A DNA stretch of 54,193 nucleotides from Candidatus Methylomirabilis sp. (GCA_020722985.1 DYJU01000003.1:1-54193), one strand, 5' to 3'; shown: positions 10,498 to 20,419, counted from the first letter of the stretch. Numbers and translations: made by a program. The notes: a model not told the origin generated them from the letters alone.

Positions 10498-11304
10498 TTA
10501 ATCTACTTTTTTTATAATCCAACCATAAATCAAAAATAGCATAAATATTAAACCAAAAACTGCAACTATGGACGCTCCTGTAGGAAGGTCACCAAACACT
10601 GATAAAATCATTCCTCCGATACTCCCCACTATCCCTAAACCCCAAGAAAAATAAAGCCTGGATTTTAAACTATTAAATATAATAAAAGCGCTCGCTGCGG
10701 GAATGATAAGATAAGAAAAAACAAGAAGCACTCCTGCTATTTCTACTGATGAAGTAACAACAGCTCCAAATGTTGCATAAAAAAGAAAATCCCATAAAGG
10801 GATATTCTTTATTTTTTGGTTTTGATTGCCTGTAATTGAAATAAATTGATTTCTAAATATGTAATGAAATGCGCCAATGGCAGAATAAAATATAGCTATT
10901 TTTATCACTTCATTTGTTTTTATAAATAGAATATTACCTACAAGCATTGTTTTTATATGTTCTGCCTCTGAAGGAGTTTTTGAAAGTATAAGAACTGAAA
11001 CCGCTGCTGCTACTACATAAATAATCCCTATCACTGCTTCCATTGGGATTTTTTTATTCATTGACCTCGACGTAGAAAATAAAATAGCTCCGAGAAAAGT
11101 GAACCCAAGTGAAAAAAAATAAGAACCTGTAGTATGCAGTTCTATACCAAACAAAAATCCTGTCAGTGCGCCCAGGGCTGCTATCTGAGCAAGTGATAGG
11201 TCAACAAATATAACTCCCCTTTCAATTATATGAAGCCCGAGATAAGCGTGTATTCCGGTCAATATTACGCATGCTATAAATGGCAAAAAAAGTATTTCAA
11301 GCAT
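10498..11304 (-). CDS. Metal (zinc/manganese-type) ABC transporter permease
   Basis: ABC-3 family (ZnuB/MntB-like): HAYLGLHIIERGVIFVDLSLAQIAALGAL, VEIAGVLLVFSYLIIPAA. The track ORF extends to 11364, but the internal start MLEILFLPF (11304) lies after an intergenic hairpin. Confidence 0.88.
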   Translation of the reverse strand: MLEILFLPFIACVILTGIHAYLGLHIIERGVIFVDLSLAQIAALGALTGFLFGIELHTTGSYFFSLGFTFLGAILFSTSRSMNKKIPMEAVIGIIYVVAAAVSVLILSKTPSEAEHIKTMLVGNILFIKTNEVIKIAIFYSAIGAFHYIFRNQFISITGNQNQKIKNIPLWDFLFYATFGAVVTSSVEIAGVLLVFSYLIIPAASAFIIFNSLKSRLYFSWGLGIVGSIGGMILSVFGDLPTGASIVAVFGLIFMLFLIYGWIIKKVD

Positions 11305-11327
11305 TATTACCCTCCTGAGTTTAATAA

Positions 11328-11354
11328 GGAGGGGGAAGTTAAAAGTCCCCCTCC
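11328..11354 (-). promoter_or_regulatory. Intergenic hairpin between substrate-binding protein and permease genes
   Basis: GGAGGGGGA-AGTTAAAAG-TCCCCCTCC, perfect 9-bp stem. Confidence 0.65.
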
Positions 11355-11360
11355 AGAGAT

Positions 11361-12266
11361 TCATTCCGAAATTGCAGTGACAATTTTACTTACGTTCTGC
11401 TCAATCAAGTCTATATAAGTATTTGCCCCTTCAATACCGCCGACAGATGTAGGCATAACAACAATTTTTGCTCCTGTTTTTTGTGAAATTTTTTCAGGCG
11501 CTGACATGTTAAAAAATGGTTCAACAAACATTGCCTTTACTTCATTTTTTTTCATTTTATTAATCAACTCAACGATATCTGAAGGAGAAGGTGCTATACC
11601 AGGTTTTGGTTCTACAAAACCAATGACTTTAAGTTTACAATACTGTGCAAGGTAAATCCAGCAATTGTGCGAAAAAACAGCTGTTTTGTCTTCTATTTTT
11701 TTAATCTGTTGTTTGGTTTTTGCTATCATCGCATCTAAATTTTTTATATATTTTGTGTAATTTAATTCAAAATATTCTTTTTGTTCTGGATAAAGTTCAA
11801 CAAGTTTAATGTAAATATCCTTTGCAATTATTTTTCCATTTTCAGGGTTCAGCCAGTAATGAGGATTGCCGTAAATATGCACATCGCCCATTGACCCATC
11901 AACTTTTCCTTCAGGGACTTCCAGTTTGTCAATATGAAGTGACAGATCCAGATACCCGGTAGAACCTTTCAAAACCCTGCTGTTTTTCGCCGCCCCAAGC
12001 AACCCGTCTATCCACATATCAAGGTCCATCCCAACCACAATAACAATATCAGCATTCCTGACCTTTAAAACTGCAGAAGGCCTTGGTTCCACGCTATGTG
12101 GATCCTGCCACCCTTTCATTATGGAATAAACTTCTGCTTTATCACCTACAATGTTCTTTGCTATATCAGCAAAATCAGGTATTGTAGTTACAATGTTTAT
12201 ATCTCCGGCAAATGCAGACAACACGAAATATAGAATAAACGCTACTGTCAGTATATTTTTCATCAT
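11361..12266 (-). CDS. Metal ABC transporter substrate-binding protein (ZnuA/TroA-like)
   Basis: 301 aa; signal peptide, DPHSVEPRPS, GNPHYWLNPENG, FSHNCWIYLAQY, VEPFF. Confidence 0.92.
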   Translation of the reverse strand: MMKNILTVAFILYFVLSAFAGDINIVTTIPDFADIAKNIVGDKAEVYSIMKGWQDPHSVEPRPSAVLKVRNADIVIVVGMDLDMWIDGLLGAAKNSRVLKGSTGYLDLSLHIDKLEVPEGKVDGSMGDVHIYGNPHYWLNPENGKIIAKDIYIKLVELYPEQKEYFELNYTKYIKNLDAMIAKTKQQIKKIEDKTAVFSHNCWIYLAQYCKLKVIGFVEPKPGIAPSPSDIVELINKMKKNEVKAMFVEPFFNMSAPEKISQKTGAKIVVMPTSVGGIEGANTYIDLIEQNVSKIVTAISE

Positions 12267-12283
12267 TTTTCATCTCCTCCTTT

Positions 12284-13336
12284 TTACTGTAAGGGATGCG
12301 TGTGCGGTCCGATTCCAAAAACAATATTTAAAAGACCACTATGAGATTTGGATTCAAGCGTATAAGTATATTCAGCTCTGATCCTGAATGATTCAGTAAT
12401 ATAATTAGTAACTATAGCGGATAACCCTGATGTTTTTTCTTTTTCAGGGCCCGGGGTTTCTGAATAGTCATATTTACCGCCTATCTCCCAATGCTTATCT
12501 GGCTTATATCCGATAAAAGAATACATTCCCCAGCTTTCAAAAATTCCTGGCGGAACTTCTCTTTTAAGATACATCACTTCGGTCAATAACAAAATCCTTG
12601 AAAAAGCAGATGGCCAGATTTTAAAAATTAAATCAGCCCCTGCCATATTTATCCTGTCCATATGTTCAAGATAATGCGAACTGTTTCCTTTAAGACCACT
12701 AAAACCGACTTCCAGTTCTGACGCTTCAGATATTTCAAAAGATGACCATAAGCGAAGGTTGTAAAATTCTCCTGCAGGAGAAAAAGAATGATGATGTTCC
12801 TCTCCTTCCTCATGTTCTCCATGTTCTTCTGCTGGTTTTGTCCATATACCTGCCTCTACATTAAGAAAAAAAGGCAAAGGCAAAAGAATATCAATTGATG
12901 CACCATCACCCATTAATGCGTGTTCCCCCAGAAAATTTGAATAAATAAAAGGCTTGCCTGTAAAAAGCCATTCGTGTGAATGGATGTAATTTATCCTGCC
13001 AAAATTAGTAAGTTTTCTACCAGTTTTAATACCTGTATTTAAAGGCATGGATTTAAAAGACACAAACGCTTCTTCAACATCAAAGTGGACAGTTCCTTCA
13101 TGAAGATGTGCGCCCACTACAAAAGTTGCATCTGCATTAGGATGAAGTGCTGACTGCGCCTGTATTTCAAGACCGTTAAAAACTAAGTCAGCGTTTTTTT
13201 CATCACTATTCTGTGTCATAATTAGACCTGTTTCTCCGATAAAACTAATATCGGGCAATGCAGTAATGATAGTGCTGTCTGCTGCAGATATAAAAAATGG
13301 GAATAGACATAAAAAAAGTATAAGTAATCTCTTCAT
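12284..13336 (-). CDS. Predicted outer-membrane beta-barrel protein with His/Glu-rich loop, metal-uptake associated
   Basis: 350 aa; signal peptide, alternating beta-strand-like sequence, loop EEHGEHEEGEEHHHSF. Confidence 0.65.
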   Translation of the reverse strand: MKRLLILFLCLFPFFISAADSTIITALPDISFIGETGLIMTQNSDEKNADLVFNGLEIQAQSALHPNADATFVVGAHLHEGTVHFDVEEAFVSFKSMPLNTGIKTGRKLTNFGRINYIHSHEWLFTGKPFIYSNFLGEHALMGDGASIDILLPLPFFLNVEAGIWTKPAEEHGEHEEGEEHHHSFSPAGEFYNLRLWSSFEISEASELEVGFSGLKGNSSHYLEHMDRINMAGADLIFKIWPSAFSRILLLTEVMYLKREVPPGIFESWGMYSFIGYKPDKHWEIGGKYDYSETPGPEKEKTSGLSAIVTNYITESFRIRAEYTYTLESKSHSGLLNIVFGIGPHTHPLQ

Positions 13337-13378
13337 TTGAATTCCTCCTGTATATATAATTTATGTAAAATAATTAAA

Positions 13379-13750
13379 TTATACTGATAAAGGAGGTCCT
13401 CTGGAAAAAAACCAATTAAAGGAAACATAGGATGGTTGTAATTCAAAAAGTAAAATAACGATAAAAGTAAGCAAAAATAAAGTTAAAAAGAAAAGGTTGA
13501 CTAATAATATTTTATTAATCGCTTTTTTAAATTTGCATATTGAGCACTGTTCCTCGTTATCGTGACTTTTACTATGATGATGTATGGGGGGTTCCGTATC
13601 AGAATAAAAAATTAAGCATACATTTCTATAACATTTAACTTTGTGGTAATGAAAAGAGATACCAGTTATTAATAAAAATATATTTAAGGACAATAAAAAT
13701 GATAATAATCTATAGAAGCGACTTTTTTTATTTAATATATTTATTAACAT
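13379..13750 (-). CDS. Small membrane protein with His-rich and CxxC motifs
   Basis: 123 aa; SFHYHKVKC, HHHSKSHDNEEQCSICKF, second TM helix, C-terminal RGPPLSV. Confidence 0.55.
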   Translation of the reverse strand: MLINILNKKSRFYRLLSFLLSLNIFLLITGISFHYHKVKCYRNVCLIFYSDTEPPIHHHSKSHDNEEQCSICKFKKAINKILLVNLFFLTLFLLTFIVILLFELQPSYVSFNWFFSRGPPLSV

Positions 13751-13862
13751 GTTTAGTTTTTATACCTTCAAAATATAAAAATTTAGTTATAGTTAATAGT
13801 ATCATTTTTTAAAATATTTTAGCAAATAATTAAAGTTTTGCAATAAATTTTACAATTCTCAT

Positions 13863-13950
13863 TGGGAATAAGGATAGATATGAAAAATAGTTAAAAACAT
13901 CAATGATTTTAAATAATGATAGGTTACAAGTTCTAAAAGAGATATTGAAG
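13863..13950 (+). repeat. Second repeat family, copy B (diverged)
   Basis: TTGGGAATAAGGATAGATATG followed by a short reading frame NNDRLQVLKEIL, paralleling NKDRLLALKRIL after copy A. Confidence 0.5.
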
Positions 13951-13997
13951 AAATTTTCGTATTTAATTAAAGCGAAAACTTTTATTGTAATATTTTA

Positions 13998-14082
13998 GTA
14001 ATAGTTTAGCCATTGGTAGAACAAAATTGATTAATAAATTTTTTCTGTTGTCATTTTAAAGTCAGGCGAACGATGCCCTTTG
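13998..14082 (+). repeat. MITE-like element, left-end fragment abutting a complete copy
   Basis: GTAATAGTTTAGCCATTGGTAGAACAAAATTG...GTCATTTTAAAGTCAGGCGAACGATGCCCTTTG, stopping exactly where the next copy begins. Confidence 0.85.
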
Positions 14083-14402
14083 GTAACAGTTTAGTCACTT
14101 GTAGAATAAAATTAGTCTATAAATAAATTTTTATTCTGTCATTTTAAAGTCAGGCGAATGATAACTTCTGACTTCTATTCCCTCGTTTAATGAGCCTGAC
14201 AAAGCAATTTTGCTTTTATCACATGATGCCTTCTCTTCTTGTCCTCTTTCGCCTTTCAACTGCCAGATTGCTTCCTTAAGCCTCGTCCGCCCTTATTTCC
14301 CATTTTACATTCCTCTTTCTGCTTCCTGAAAATAACACCGCCAGGTATTTCTTACCAGTAGCCACATTTTTACAAGTAGACTTTTAGTATCTGAACTATT
14401 AT
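14083..14402 (+). repeat. MITE-like element copy 3 (complete)
   Basis: GTAACAGTTTAGTCACTTG...CTGAACTATTAT with the common internal modules. Confidence 0.85.
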
Positions 14403-14428
14403 CAATTTATTTTCAACCGACAATATTT

Positions 14429-15256
14429 TTACGTTCCTATATGTATCGGTTCTACTATCTTTTTTATCATTACAATAGTTGAAAGCGCAGTCAAATAGCT
14501 TGTTTTAGGATTTGTAGGCGATGGCAAATTCTCAGTAATTGCCCTGAATCTGCCAAAATCACCTTCTACAATAATCTCATGCATATTTGAACTTATGAAA
14601 GGATCTACTACTATTTTTACTTTTGTTATATCTGGTCCTAAACCAGCCATACTTAAAGTAGCAGCAACATTTATATTAGCCGGAAACTCTTTTATTGCTT
14701 CTTTTGCCGGGCCTTCAAAAATAACAAGTTCGCTTGTTATACCATCTAAACTAATATTTTTCTTTTTTAAATATTCATTACCTTCAAATGCTTTTGGTGG
14801 TTTCCTTGTTATTAACGTTACCTTTTTTAACCCATGATATTTTGCCGCATCCAATCCATCAATACCAACAACAGCACCAGAAGGGACGTACACATTTATT
14901 CCTTTTTGTTTTGCTTTTTCAACAAGTTCAAAATTTTCTAAAACGCCACCCGCACTTAAAAACATAACATCTTTATTATATTTTAAAGCCAGTTCAAAAA
15001 TTTCCTTAACCGCATCTTTTTTTGCGCATTCAATAACAAGATCAACTTTTTTTATCAATTTTTCTTTTGATAAAAATTTTGGTCTAATATTTTTTAATTT
15101 CTTTAAAAGTTCATCATATTTATTTTTATCAATATCATTACAACAATAAAGTATTACATTTATATCCTTTTTATCAACGGCAACTGCAATTTCAGTTCCT
15201 ATCGCACCACAACCTATCATACCAATTTTTTTTAAATTTTTTTTAAATAACATCAA
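14429..15256 (-). CDS. nadX: Aspartate dehydrogenase (NadX/DUF108-like)
   Basis: 275 aa; GMIGCGAIGTEIA Rossmann motif, LSAGGV, YVPSGAVVGIDGL, NINVAATLSMAGLGPD. Confidence 0.85.
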   Translation of the reverse strand: MMLFKKNLKKIGMIGCGAIGTEIAVAVDKKDINVILYCCNDIDKNKYDELLKKLKNIRPKFLSKEKLIKKVDLVIECAKKDAVKEIFELALKYNKDVMFLSAGGVLENFELVEKAKQKGINVYVPSGAVVGIDGLDAAKYHGLKKVTLITRKPPKAFEGNEYLKKKNISLDGITSELVIFEGPAKEAIKEFPANINVAATLSMAGLGPDITKVKIVVDPFISSNMHEIIVEGDFGRFRAITENLPSPTNPKTSYLTALSTIVMIKKIVEPIHIGT

Positions 15257-15259
15257 ATT

Positions 15260-15619
15260 TTACCTCCTTATTTTAGTTATTTTATTGTTTTTATCAACAT
15301 ACACTATCTTTGGTCTTAATTTTTTTGCTTCTTTTAATGTCAAAATTGCATAAGAAATAATTATTAAAATATCTCCTTTTTTAACCAACCGCGCAGCAGC
15401 ACCATTTACAACTACCTCCCCTGAATTTTCTTTGCCCTCTATTGTATAAGTTATAAATCTATTACCATTCATCACATCAAAAACATGAACTTTTTCGTTT
15501 GGTATAAGGCCCGCTGCTTTCATGATTTTTTTATCAATTGTAATACTACCTTCATAATCCAGAGATTTATCCGTAACTAAAGCTCTATGAATTTTTGACT
15601 TTAAAACTTCTATTAGCAA
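15260..15619 (-). CDS. panD: Aspartate 1-decarboxylase
   Basis: 119 aa; KSKIHRALVTDKSLDYEGSITID (Gly-Ser cleavage site), NGAAARLVKKGDILIIISYA. Confidence 0.97.
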   Translation of the reverse strand: MLIEVLKSKIHRALVTDKSLDYEGSITIDKKIMKAAGLIPNEKVHVFDVMNGNRFITYTIEGKENSGEVVVNGAAARLVKKGDILIIISYAILTLKEAKKLRPKIVYVDKNNKITKIRR

Positions 15620-15629
15620 TTTTTCCTCC

Positions 15630-16484
15630 TTAATCTGGAATATTTATTATTGTATTATCTATTAAACGGGTTTTCCCAATATAAATTGCTGCAGCAATTA
15701 AAATTTTTCCTTGAAGTGTTTCTTTCTTCTGAAGCGTATCAGCATCAACTATTTCAATATAATCAATTTTTATATTTGCTTTATTTAATTTTCTTTTTAC
15801 CTCATCTCTTATTTTTTCTATATCTTTTTCACCTAATTCTATCATACTTTCTGCAATTTGTAAAGATTGGTGAAGGATGGGTGCCAGTTCTCTTTCTTCT
15901 GGCGAAAGGTAGGTATTCCTCGAACTCATTGCAAGTCCATCCTTTTCTCTTACAATAGGACAAATTACAACTTCTGTATCATAATTTAAATCATCTATCA
16001 TTTTTTTTAAAATAACTGCTTGCTGCATATCTTTCTGTCCGAGGTATAACCTGTCTGATTGGACAATATTTAATAATTTTGCAACAACCGTTGTAACACC
16101 AACAAAGTGCCCTGGTCTTGAGACACCACATAGAACGTTGGGCATATTATTTTTTAATTCAACATAAGTTGCGAAATCTTCTTTATACATATCCTTTGCT
16201 TCTGGCATAAAAACACAATCAACACACTTTAATTCTTTTAACATCTTTAAATCTCTTTCAGTATCTCTCGGGTATTTATCAAAATCTTCTGCGGGTCCAA
16301 ACTGGATAGGATTTACAAAAATACTGACAATAACTTTTTTATTCTCTTCTCCTGCTCTCCTGACAAGGGATAAATGTCCTTCATGCAAATAGCCCATTGT
16401 AGGCACAAATCCTATACTACTTCCACGTTTTTTTATTTTCTTTATATAATCATGCATTTCTTTAATATCTACAATAATTTTCAT
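15630..16484 (-). CDS. panC: Pantothenate synthetase
   Basis: 284 aa; GFVPTMGYLHEGHLSLV, FVNPIQFGPAEDFDKYPR, MSSRNTYLSPEER. Confidence 0.97.
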   Translation of the reverse strand: MKIIVDIKEMHDYIKKIKKRGSSIGFVPTMGYLHEGHLSLVRRAGEENKKVIVSIFVNPIQFGPAEDFDKYPRDTERDLKMLKELKCVDCVFMPEAKDMYKEDFATYVELKNNMPNVLCGVSRPGHFVGVTTVVAKLLNIVQSDRLYLGQKDMQQAVILKKMIDDLNYDTEVVICPIVREKDGLAMSSRNTYLSPEERELAPILHQSLQIAESMIELGEKDIEKIRDEVKRKLNKANIKIDYIEIVDADTLQKKETLQGKILIAAAIYIGKTRLIDNTIINIPD

Positions 16485-16498
16485 AAAACACCATTCCT

Positions 16499-17287
16499 TT
16501 AAAAATAATATTTTTTAGATGGATATTTACCTTTCTTCACATCTAAAATAAAATTCTTAATTGCTTTGATTGATCTTTCACCAATTTTTTCATATTGTTT
16601 TACAAATTTTGGTTTAAAATCTAAAAAAGCACCAAGTAAATCATGCGTTACTAAAACCTGTCCATCACAGTAAGGGCCAGCCCCTATACCAATTGTTGGT
16701 ATGTTTAACATATCAGTAATTTCTTTTGCAACATCAGCTTTTACTTTTTCTAAAACTATAGCAAAAACTCCTGCTTTTTCAAGGGCTTTACAATTTTCAA
16801 TTAATTTTTCTTTTTCTTCAGGTTTTTTACCAAAAACAGGATAACCTCCATATTTTCTTACTGATTGTGGTTGCATACCTGTATGTCCCATTACAGGAAT
16901 ACCAATATCAATAAGCGCTTTTATTTGTTCAACTATCTCTATCCCGCCTTCCATTTTTACTGCTGCTGCCCCTGTTTCTTTTAAAATTTTCCCAGCATTT
17001 TTTTTCGCATCAGCGCATGATGCCTGATATGACATAAATGGCATATCAACAATTACAGGAATATCTTTTACTCCACGCATCACTGCTTTTGTATGATAAA
17101 TAATATCATTTATGGTAACAGGCAAAGTATCCTTATACCCTGAAAAGACCATGCCCGATGAATCACCAACCAAAATTAGATCAACGCCGGATTTTTCTAA
17201 ATAGTATGCAGTTAAATATTCATAAGCAGTTAGCATTATTATTTTTTCTTTATTTTTTTTATTAATTATATTATTTAAATTGATCAT
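16499..17287 (-). CDS. panB: 3-methyl-2-oxobutanoate hydroxymethyltransferase
   Basis: 262 aa; MLTAYEYLTAYYLEKSGVDLILVGDSSGMV, MGHTGMQPQS, IGIGAGPYCDGQVLV. Confidence 0.97.
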   Translation of the reverse strand: MINLNNIINKKNKEKIIMLTAYEYLTAYYLEKSGVDLILVGDSSGMVFSGYKDTLPVTINDIIYHTKAVMRGVKDIPVIVDMPFMSYQASCADAKKNAGKILKETGAAAVKMEGGIEIVEQIKALIDIGIPVMGHTGMQPQSVRKYGGYPVFGKKPEEKEKLIENCKALEKAGVFAIVLEKVKADVAKEITDMLNIPTIGIGAGPYCDGQVLVTHDLLGAFLDFKPKFVKQYEKIGERSIKAIKNFILDVKKGKYPSKKYYF

Positions 17288-17301
17288 AAAATTTTCCTTT
17301 T

Positions 17302-17949
17302 TTAAGATGGGGTGTAATAATGAACTCCGCCTTTTACATTTAAAATAAATTTCTTAATTTTTTCATACAGGTTATCGTCTTTTAAAACATTAAATTCATC
17401 GGTATTCACTATAACAAGTGGTATGGTTCTTGGAAAATGTGAAAAAAAATAATTATAAGCTTCTGTTATTTTATTCAAATATTCATGCGAAATACTTTTT
17501 TCATATTCACGCCCGCGTTTTTTTATTCTTTCAAGCAAAGTTTCAATACTTGCCTGTAAAAAAACTACCAGATCAGGCTTTAACAATTCATTTGTATCCA
17601 TTATTATTGAGTATATTTTTTCATATAAATTTAACTCATCTTCGGATAAATTAACATAAGCAAATATTCTATCCTTTTCTATCAAATAATCAGAAACAAT
17701 TTTTCTCTGGAAAAGATCTATCTGTTTTAATTCTTTTTGTTGTTTTACCCTATTTAATAAAAAATATAGTTGAGTCTGTAAAGCTGTATTTTTCATATCT
17801 TTATAAAATCTCTCTAAAAAAGGATTATTATCAACATCTTCTAAAACCAACCTTGCATTAAGGTCAATGGCTAATTTTTTAGCAAAGGTTGTTTTTCCCA
17901 CGCCTAAAATACCTTCTATGGCTATATAATGAAATTCTTTTTTATCCAT
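17302..17949 (-). CDS. Deoxynucleoside kinase family protein
   Basis: 215 aa; IAIEGILGVGKTTFAKKLA, NPFLERFYKD, LLERIKKRGREYE. Confidence 0.9.
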   Translation of the reverse strand: MDKKEFHYIAIEGILGVGKTTFAKKLAIDLNARLVLEDVDNNPFLERFYKDMKNTALQTQLYFLLNRVKQQKELKQIDLFQRKIVSDYLIEKDRIFAYVNLSEDELNLYEKIYSIIMDTNELLKPDLVVFLQASIETLLERIKKRGREYEKSISHEYLNKITEAYNYFFSHFPRTIPLVIVNTDEFNVLKDDNLYEKIKKFILNVKGGVHYYTPS

Positions 17950-18451
17950 ATAATTTTTCTTTTACCTTTTTTACTTTCTCTTTTAACTTAACTTTTTTCA
18001 ATAAATCTTTCACACTCAAATTAAACTCAGGATGAATAATTTTGCTATCTATTTCATATAAAGGTTTTAAAACAAATTTTCTTTTTAAAATCTCTGGATG
18101 TGGTATTTTTAAATTTTTCCTTTTTAATATTATATTATTATAAAATAGTATGTCAATATCTATAATTCTTGGTCCCCATTTTTTACTTTTTTTTCTGCCA
18201 ATTTTTTTCTCTATTTTTTTTATAATTTTTAATAAATTTAAAGGAGATATTTTGGCAAAAGCTTTTATGCATACATTATAAAAAAATGGCTGCTTTTTAT
18301 AGCCAACTGGTTCTGTTTCATAAATTGAAGAAATTTTTTCTATTTTTATTTTATCTTTTTTTAAATGATAAATTGCTTTTTTTAGATTTTCTTTTCTGTT
18401 CCCGAGGTTGCTTCCAATTGAAAAAAAAACTATATTATTATCATCTTTCAT
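17942..18451 (-). CDS. folK: 2-amino-4-hydroxy-6-hydroxymethyldihydropteridine pyrophosphokinase
   Basis: 169 aa; SIGSNLGNRKENL, YETEPVGYKKQPFFYN, WGPRIIDIDILFY. Confidence 0.95.
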   Translation of the reverse strand: MKDDNNIVFFSIGSNLGNRKENLKKAIYHLKKDKIKIEKISSIYETEPVGYKKQPFFYNVCIKAFAKISPLNLLKIIKKIEKKIGRKKSKKWGPRIIDIDILFYNNIILKRKNLKIPHPEILKRKFVLKPLYEIDSKIIHPEFNLSVKDLLKKVKLKEKVKKVKEKLYG

Positions 18452-18458
18452 TTTTTAA

Positions 18459-19622
18459 TCATAAAATATCTTTTAGTTTTTTGAATCTTTCAATTGCTTT
18501 GTGTATCTCATCTTCTTCTACCGTTAATGCGATTCTGAAGTATCTATCTCCTTCTTTTCCGAAACCTATACCCGGAGTTATAACAAGATCTGCCATATCA
18601 AGAGCAATATTTGCAAATTCAAGAGATGAATAATTTTCTGGTACTTTAACCCAGAGGTATAAAGTTGCCTGTGGAGCAAAAACTTCATAACCAATTTCTT
18701 TAAGTCCAATATAAAAAATTGCTGCCCTTTTTTTATATAGATTTCTTATTTCTTCTGCTTCCTTATCACAGTAAAGCAATGCATTTGCCGATGCTTCCTG
18801 CAAAGCACAAACTGTACCCGAATCCATATTTTCTTTTACGGTTGAAAGTCCATTTATAATTTTTTTATTGCCAACAGCAAAACCCACCCTCCATCCAGTC
18901 ATATTGAATGTCTTTGACATAGAAAAAAATTCTATACAATTCTTTTTTGCTCCTTTTATTTCTAAAATTGAAATAGGTGGTTCTTTAAAATAAGTTTCTG
19001 AATATGCTGCATCCTGAGCTATTATAAAAGAATTTTCTTCTGCATAGGATAGAACCTCTTCATAAAAACTATAATCAGCCATGGCAGATGTAGGATTATT
19101 GGGATAATTAAGCCACATTATTTTTGTCTTTTTGAATACCTCAGGTGGAATAGCACTTAAATCCGGCAAAAAACCATTTTCTTCTTTTAAAGGCATAAAA
19201 TATGGTTCACCACCAGCCATTAAAGTGCCTGCAAGATAACCAGGATATCCAGGATCAGGAATTAAAACTATATCACCTGGATTTACAAAAGCAAGTGGAA
19301 GATGTGTAATACCATCCTTTGCACCAATCAATGCCAATACTTCATCATTTTCAACTCCAACATTAAATCTTTTATCCATCCATGTTATAATTGCATCTTT
19401 AAAAATTTTACTTCCCCTTCCTATTGGATATTTATGATTTTCATTTTTTTCTGCTGCTTCTTTTATAAATTTAAGTATTTTTTCTGGAGTTGGTCTATCC
19501 GGATCTCCTATACCTAAATTTATTATATCCCTGCCTTGTTCTAAAGCCTTTTTTTTCTTTTTATCAATTTCAACAAAAATATAAGGTGGTAATTTTTTTA
19601 ACCTTTCAGCGTAATCCATCAA
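18459..19622 (-). CDS. dapL: LL-diaminopimelate aminotransferase
   Basis: 387 aa class-I aminotransferase; INLGIGDPDRPTP, LNYPNNPTSA, SKTFNMTGWRVGFAVG; in a dap operon. Confidence 0.88.
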   Translation of the reverse strand: MMDYAERLKKLPPYIFVEIDKKKKKALEQGRDIINLGIGDPDRPTPEKILKFIKEAAEKNENHKYPIGRGSKIFKDAIITWMDKRFNVGVENDEVLALIGAKDGITHLPLAFVNPGDIVLIPDPGYPGYLAGTLMAGGEPYFMPLKEENGFLPDLSAIPPEVFKKTKIMWLNYPNNPTSAMADYSFYEEVLSYAEENSFIIAQDAAYSETYFKEPPISILEIKGAKKNCIEFFSMSKTFNMTGWRVGFAVGNKKIINGLSTVKENMDSGTVCALQEASANALLYCDKEAEEIRNLYKKRAAIFYIGLKEIGYEVFAPQATLYLWVKVPENYSSLEFANIALDMADLVITPGIGFGKEGDRYFRIALTVEEDEIHKAIERFKKLKDIL

Positions 19623-19647
19623 AAGCCTCCTTTTTTTAATTTAAAAT

Positions 19648-20409
19648 TCATTCAACAAAATTTATAAGTCTCCCTATATTTTCTATTTCTACTTCTACTT
19701 TATCTCCTTTATGAATAGGTCCTACGCCTTTTGGAGTTCCTGTTGTTATTATATCTCCTCTATTTAAAGTCATAATTTTAGAAATAAAAATAACAAGAGT
19801 TTTAACGTCAAATATAAAATCTGATGTATTAGATGATTGCTTTAATTCATCATTTAAATATAATTTAATATTAACATTATCCGGCTTTATATCTGTTTCA
19901 ATATAAGGACCTATCGGTGCAAAAGTATCAAATGATTTAGCTCTGGTCCATTGCCCGTCTTTTTTCTGCAAATCACGGGCAGTAACATCATTAAGGCAGG
20001 TATATCCTAAAATATTTGGAAAAACTTCATCTTCGCTTAAATTTCTAACCTTATTTTTTATAATAAGCGCAAGTTCGGCTTCATAATCAACCTGTTTACT
20101 CTGTTCAGGATAAATTATTTTATCTAAATGCCCGATAACCGCTGTTGCTGGTTTTATAAAAATTATTGGTTCATCAGGTATTGGCATATTTAATTCTTTT
20201 GCGTGTTCTTTATAATTTAAACCAACAGCAACAATTTTAGTAGGCATAACAGGTGGCAAAATTTTTACTTTATCAGGTTCTACTATTTTGTCAGTTATAA
20301 TAAATTGAGTAAAAATATCCCCTTCTATTTCTTTGAAATATCCCTTTTCACTTACAGTCCCCCATCTCTCTTCTCTTAGTTCATTTAAAAATCTAACAAA
20401 TTTCGTCAT
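19648..20409 (-). CDS. Fumarylacetoacetate hydrolase family protein
   Basis: VGLNYKEHAKELN, DYEAELALIIKN, GYTCLNDVTARDLQKKDGQWTRAKSFDTFAPIGP, GDIITTGTPKGVG. Likely start MTKFVRF at 20409 rather than the track's 20469. Confidence 0.92.
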   Translation of the reverse strand: MTKFVRFLNELREERWGTVSEKGYFKEIEGDIFTQFIITDKIVEPDKVKILPPVMPTKIVAVGLNYKEHAKELNMPIPDEPIIFIKPATAVIGHLDKIIYPEQSKQVDYEAELALIIKNKVRNLSEDEVFPNILGYTCLNDVTARDLQKKDGQWTRAKSFDTFAPIGPYIETDIKPDNVNIKLYLNDELKQSSNTSDFIFDVKTLVIFISKIMTLNRGDIITTGTPKGVGPIHKGDKVEVEIENIGRLINFVE

Positions 20410-20419
20410 TTTAAAACCT

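Noticed and set aside
13751-13860. A Zur/Fur box upstream of the metal-uptake cluster
   Set aside because: Only a loose imperfect palindrome (GATACTATTAACTATAAC) in very AT-rich DNA; not distinguishable from chance by eye.
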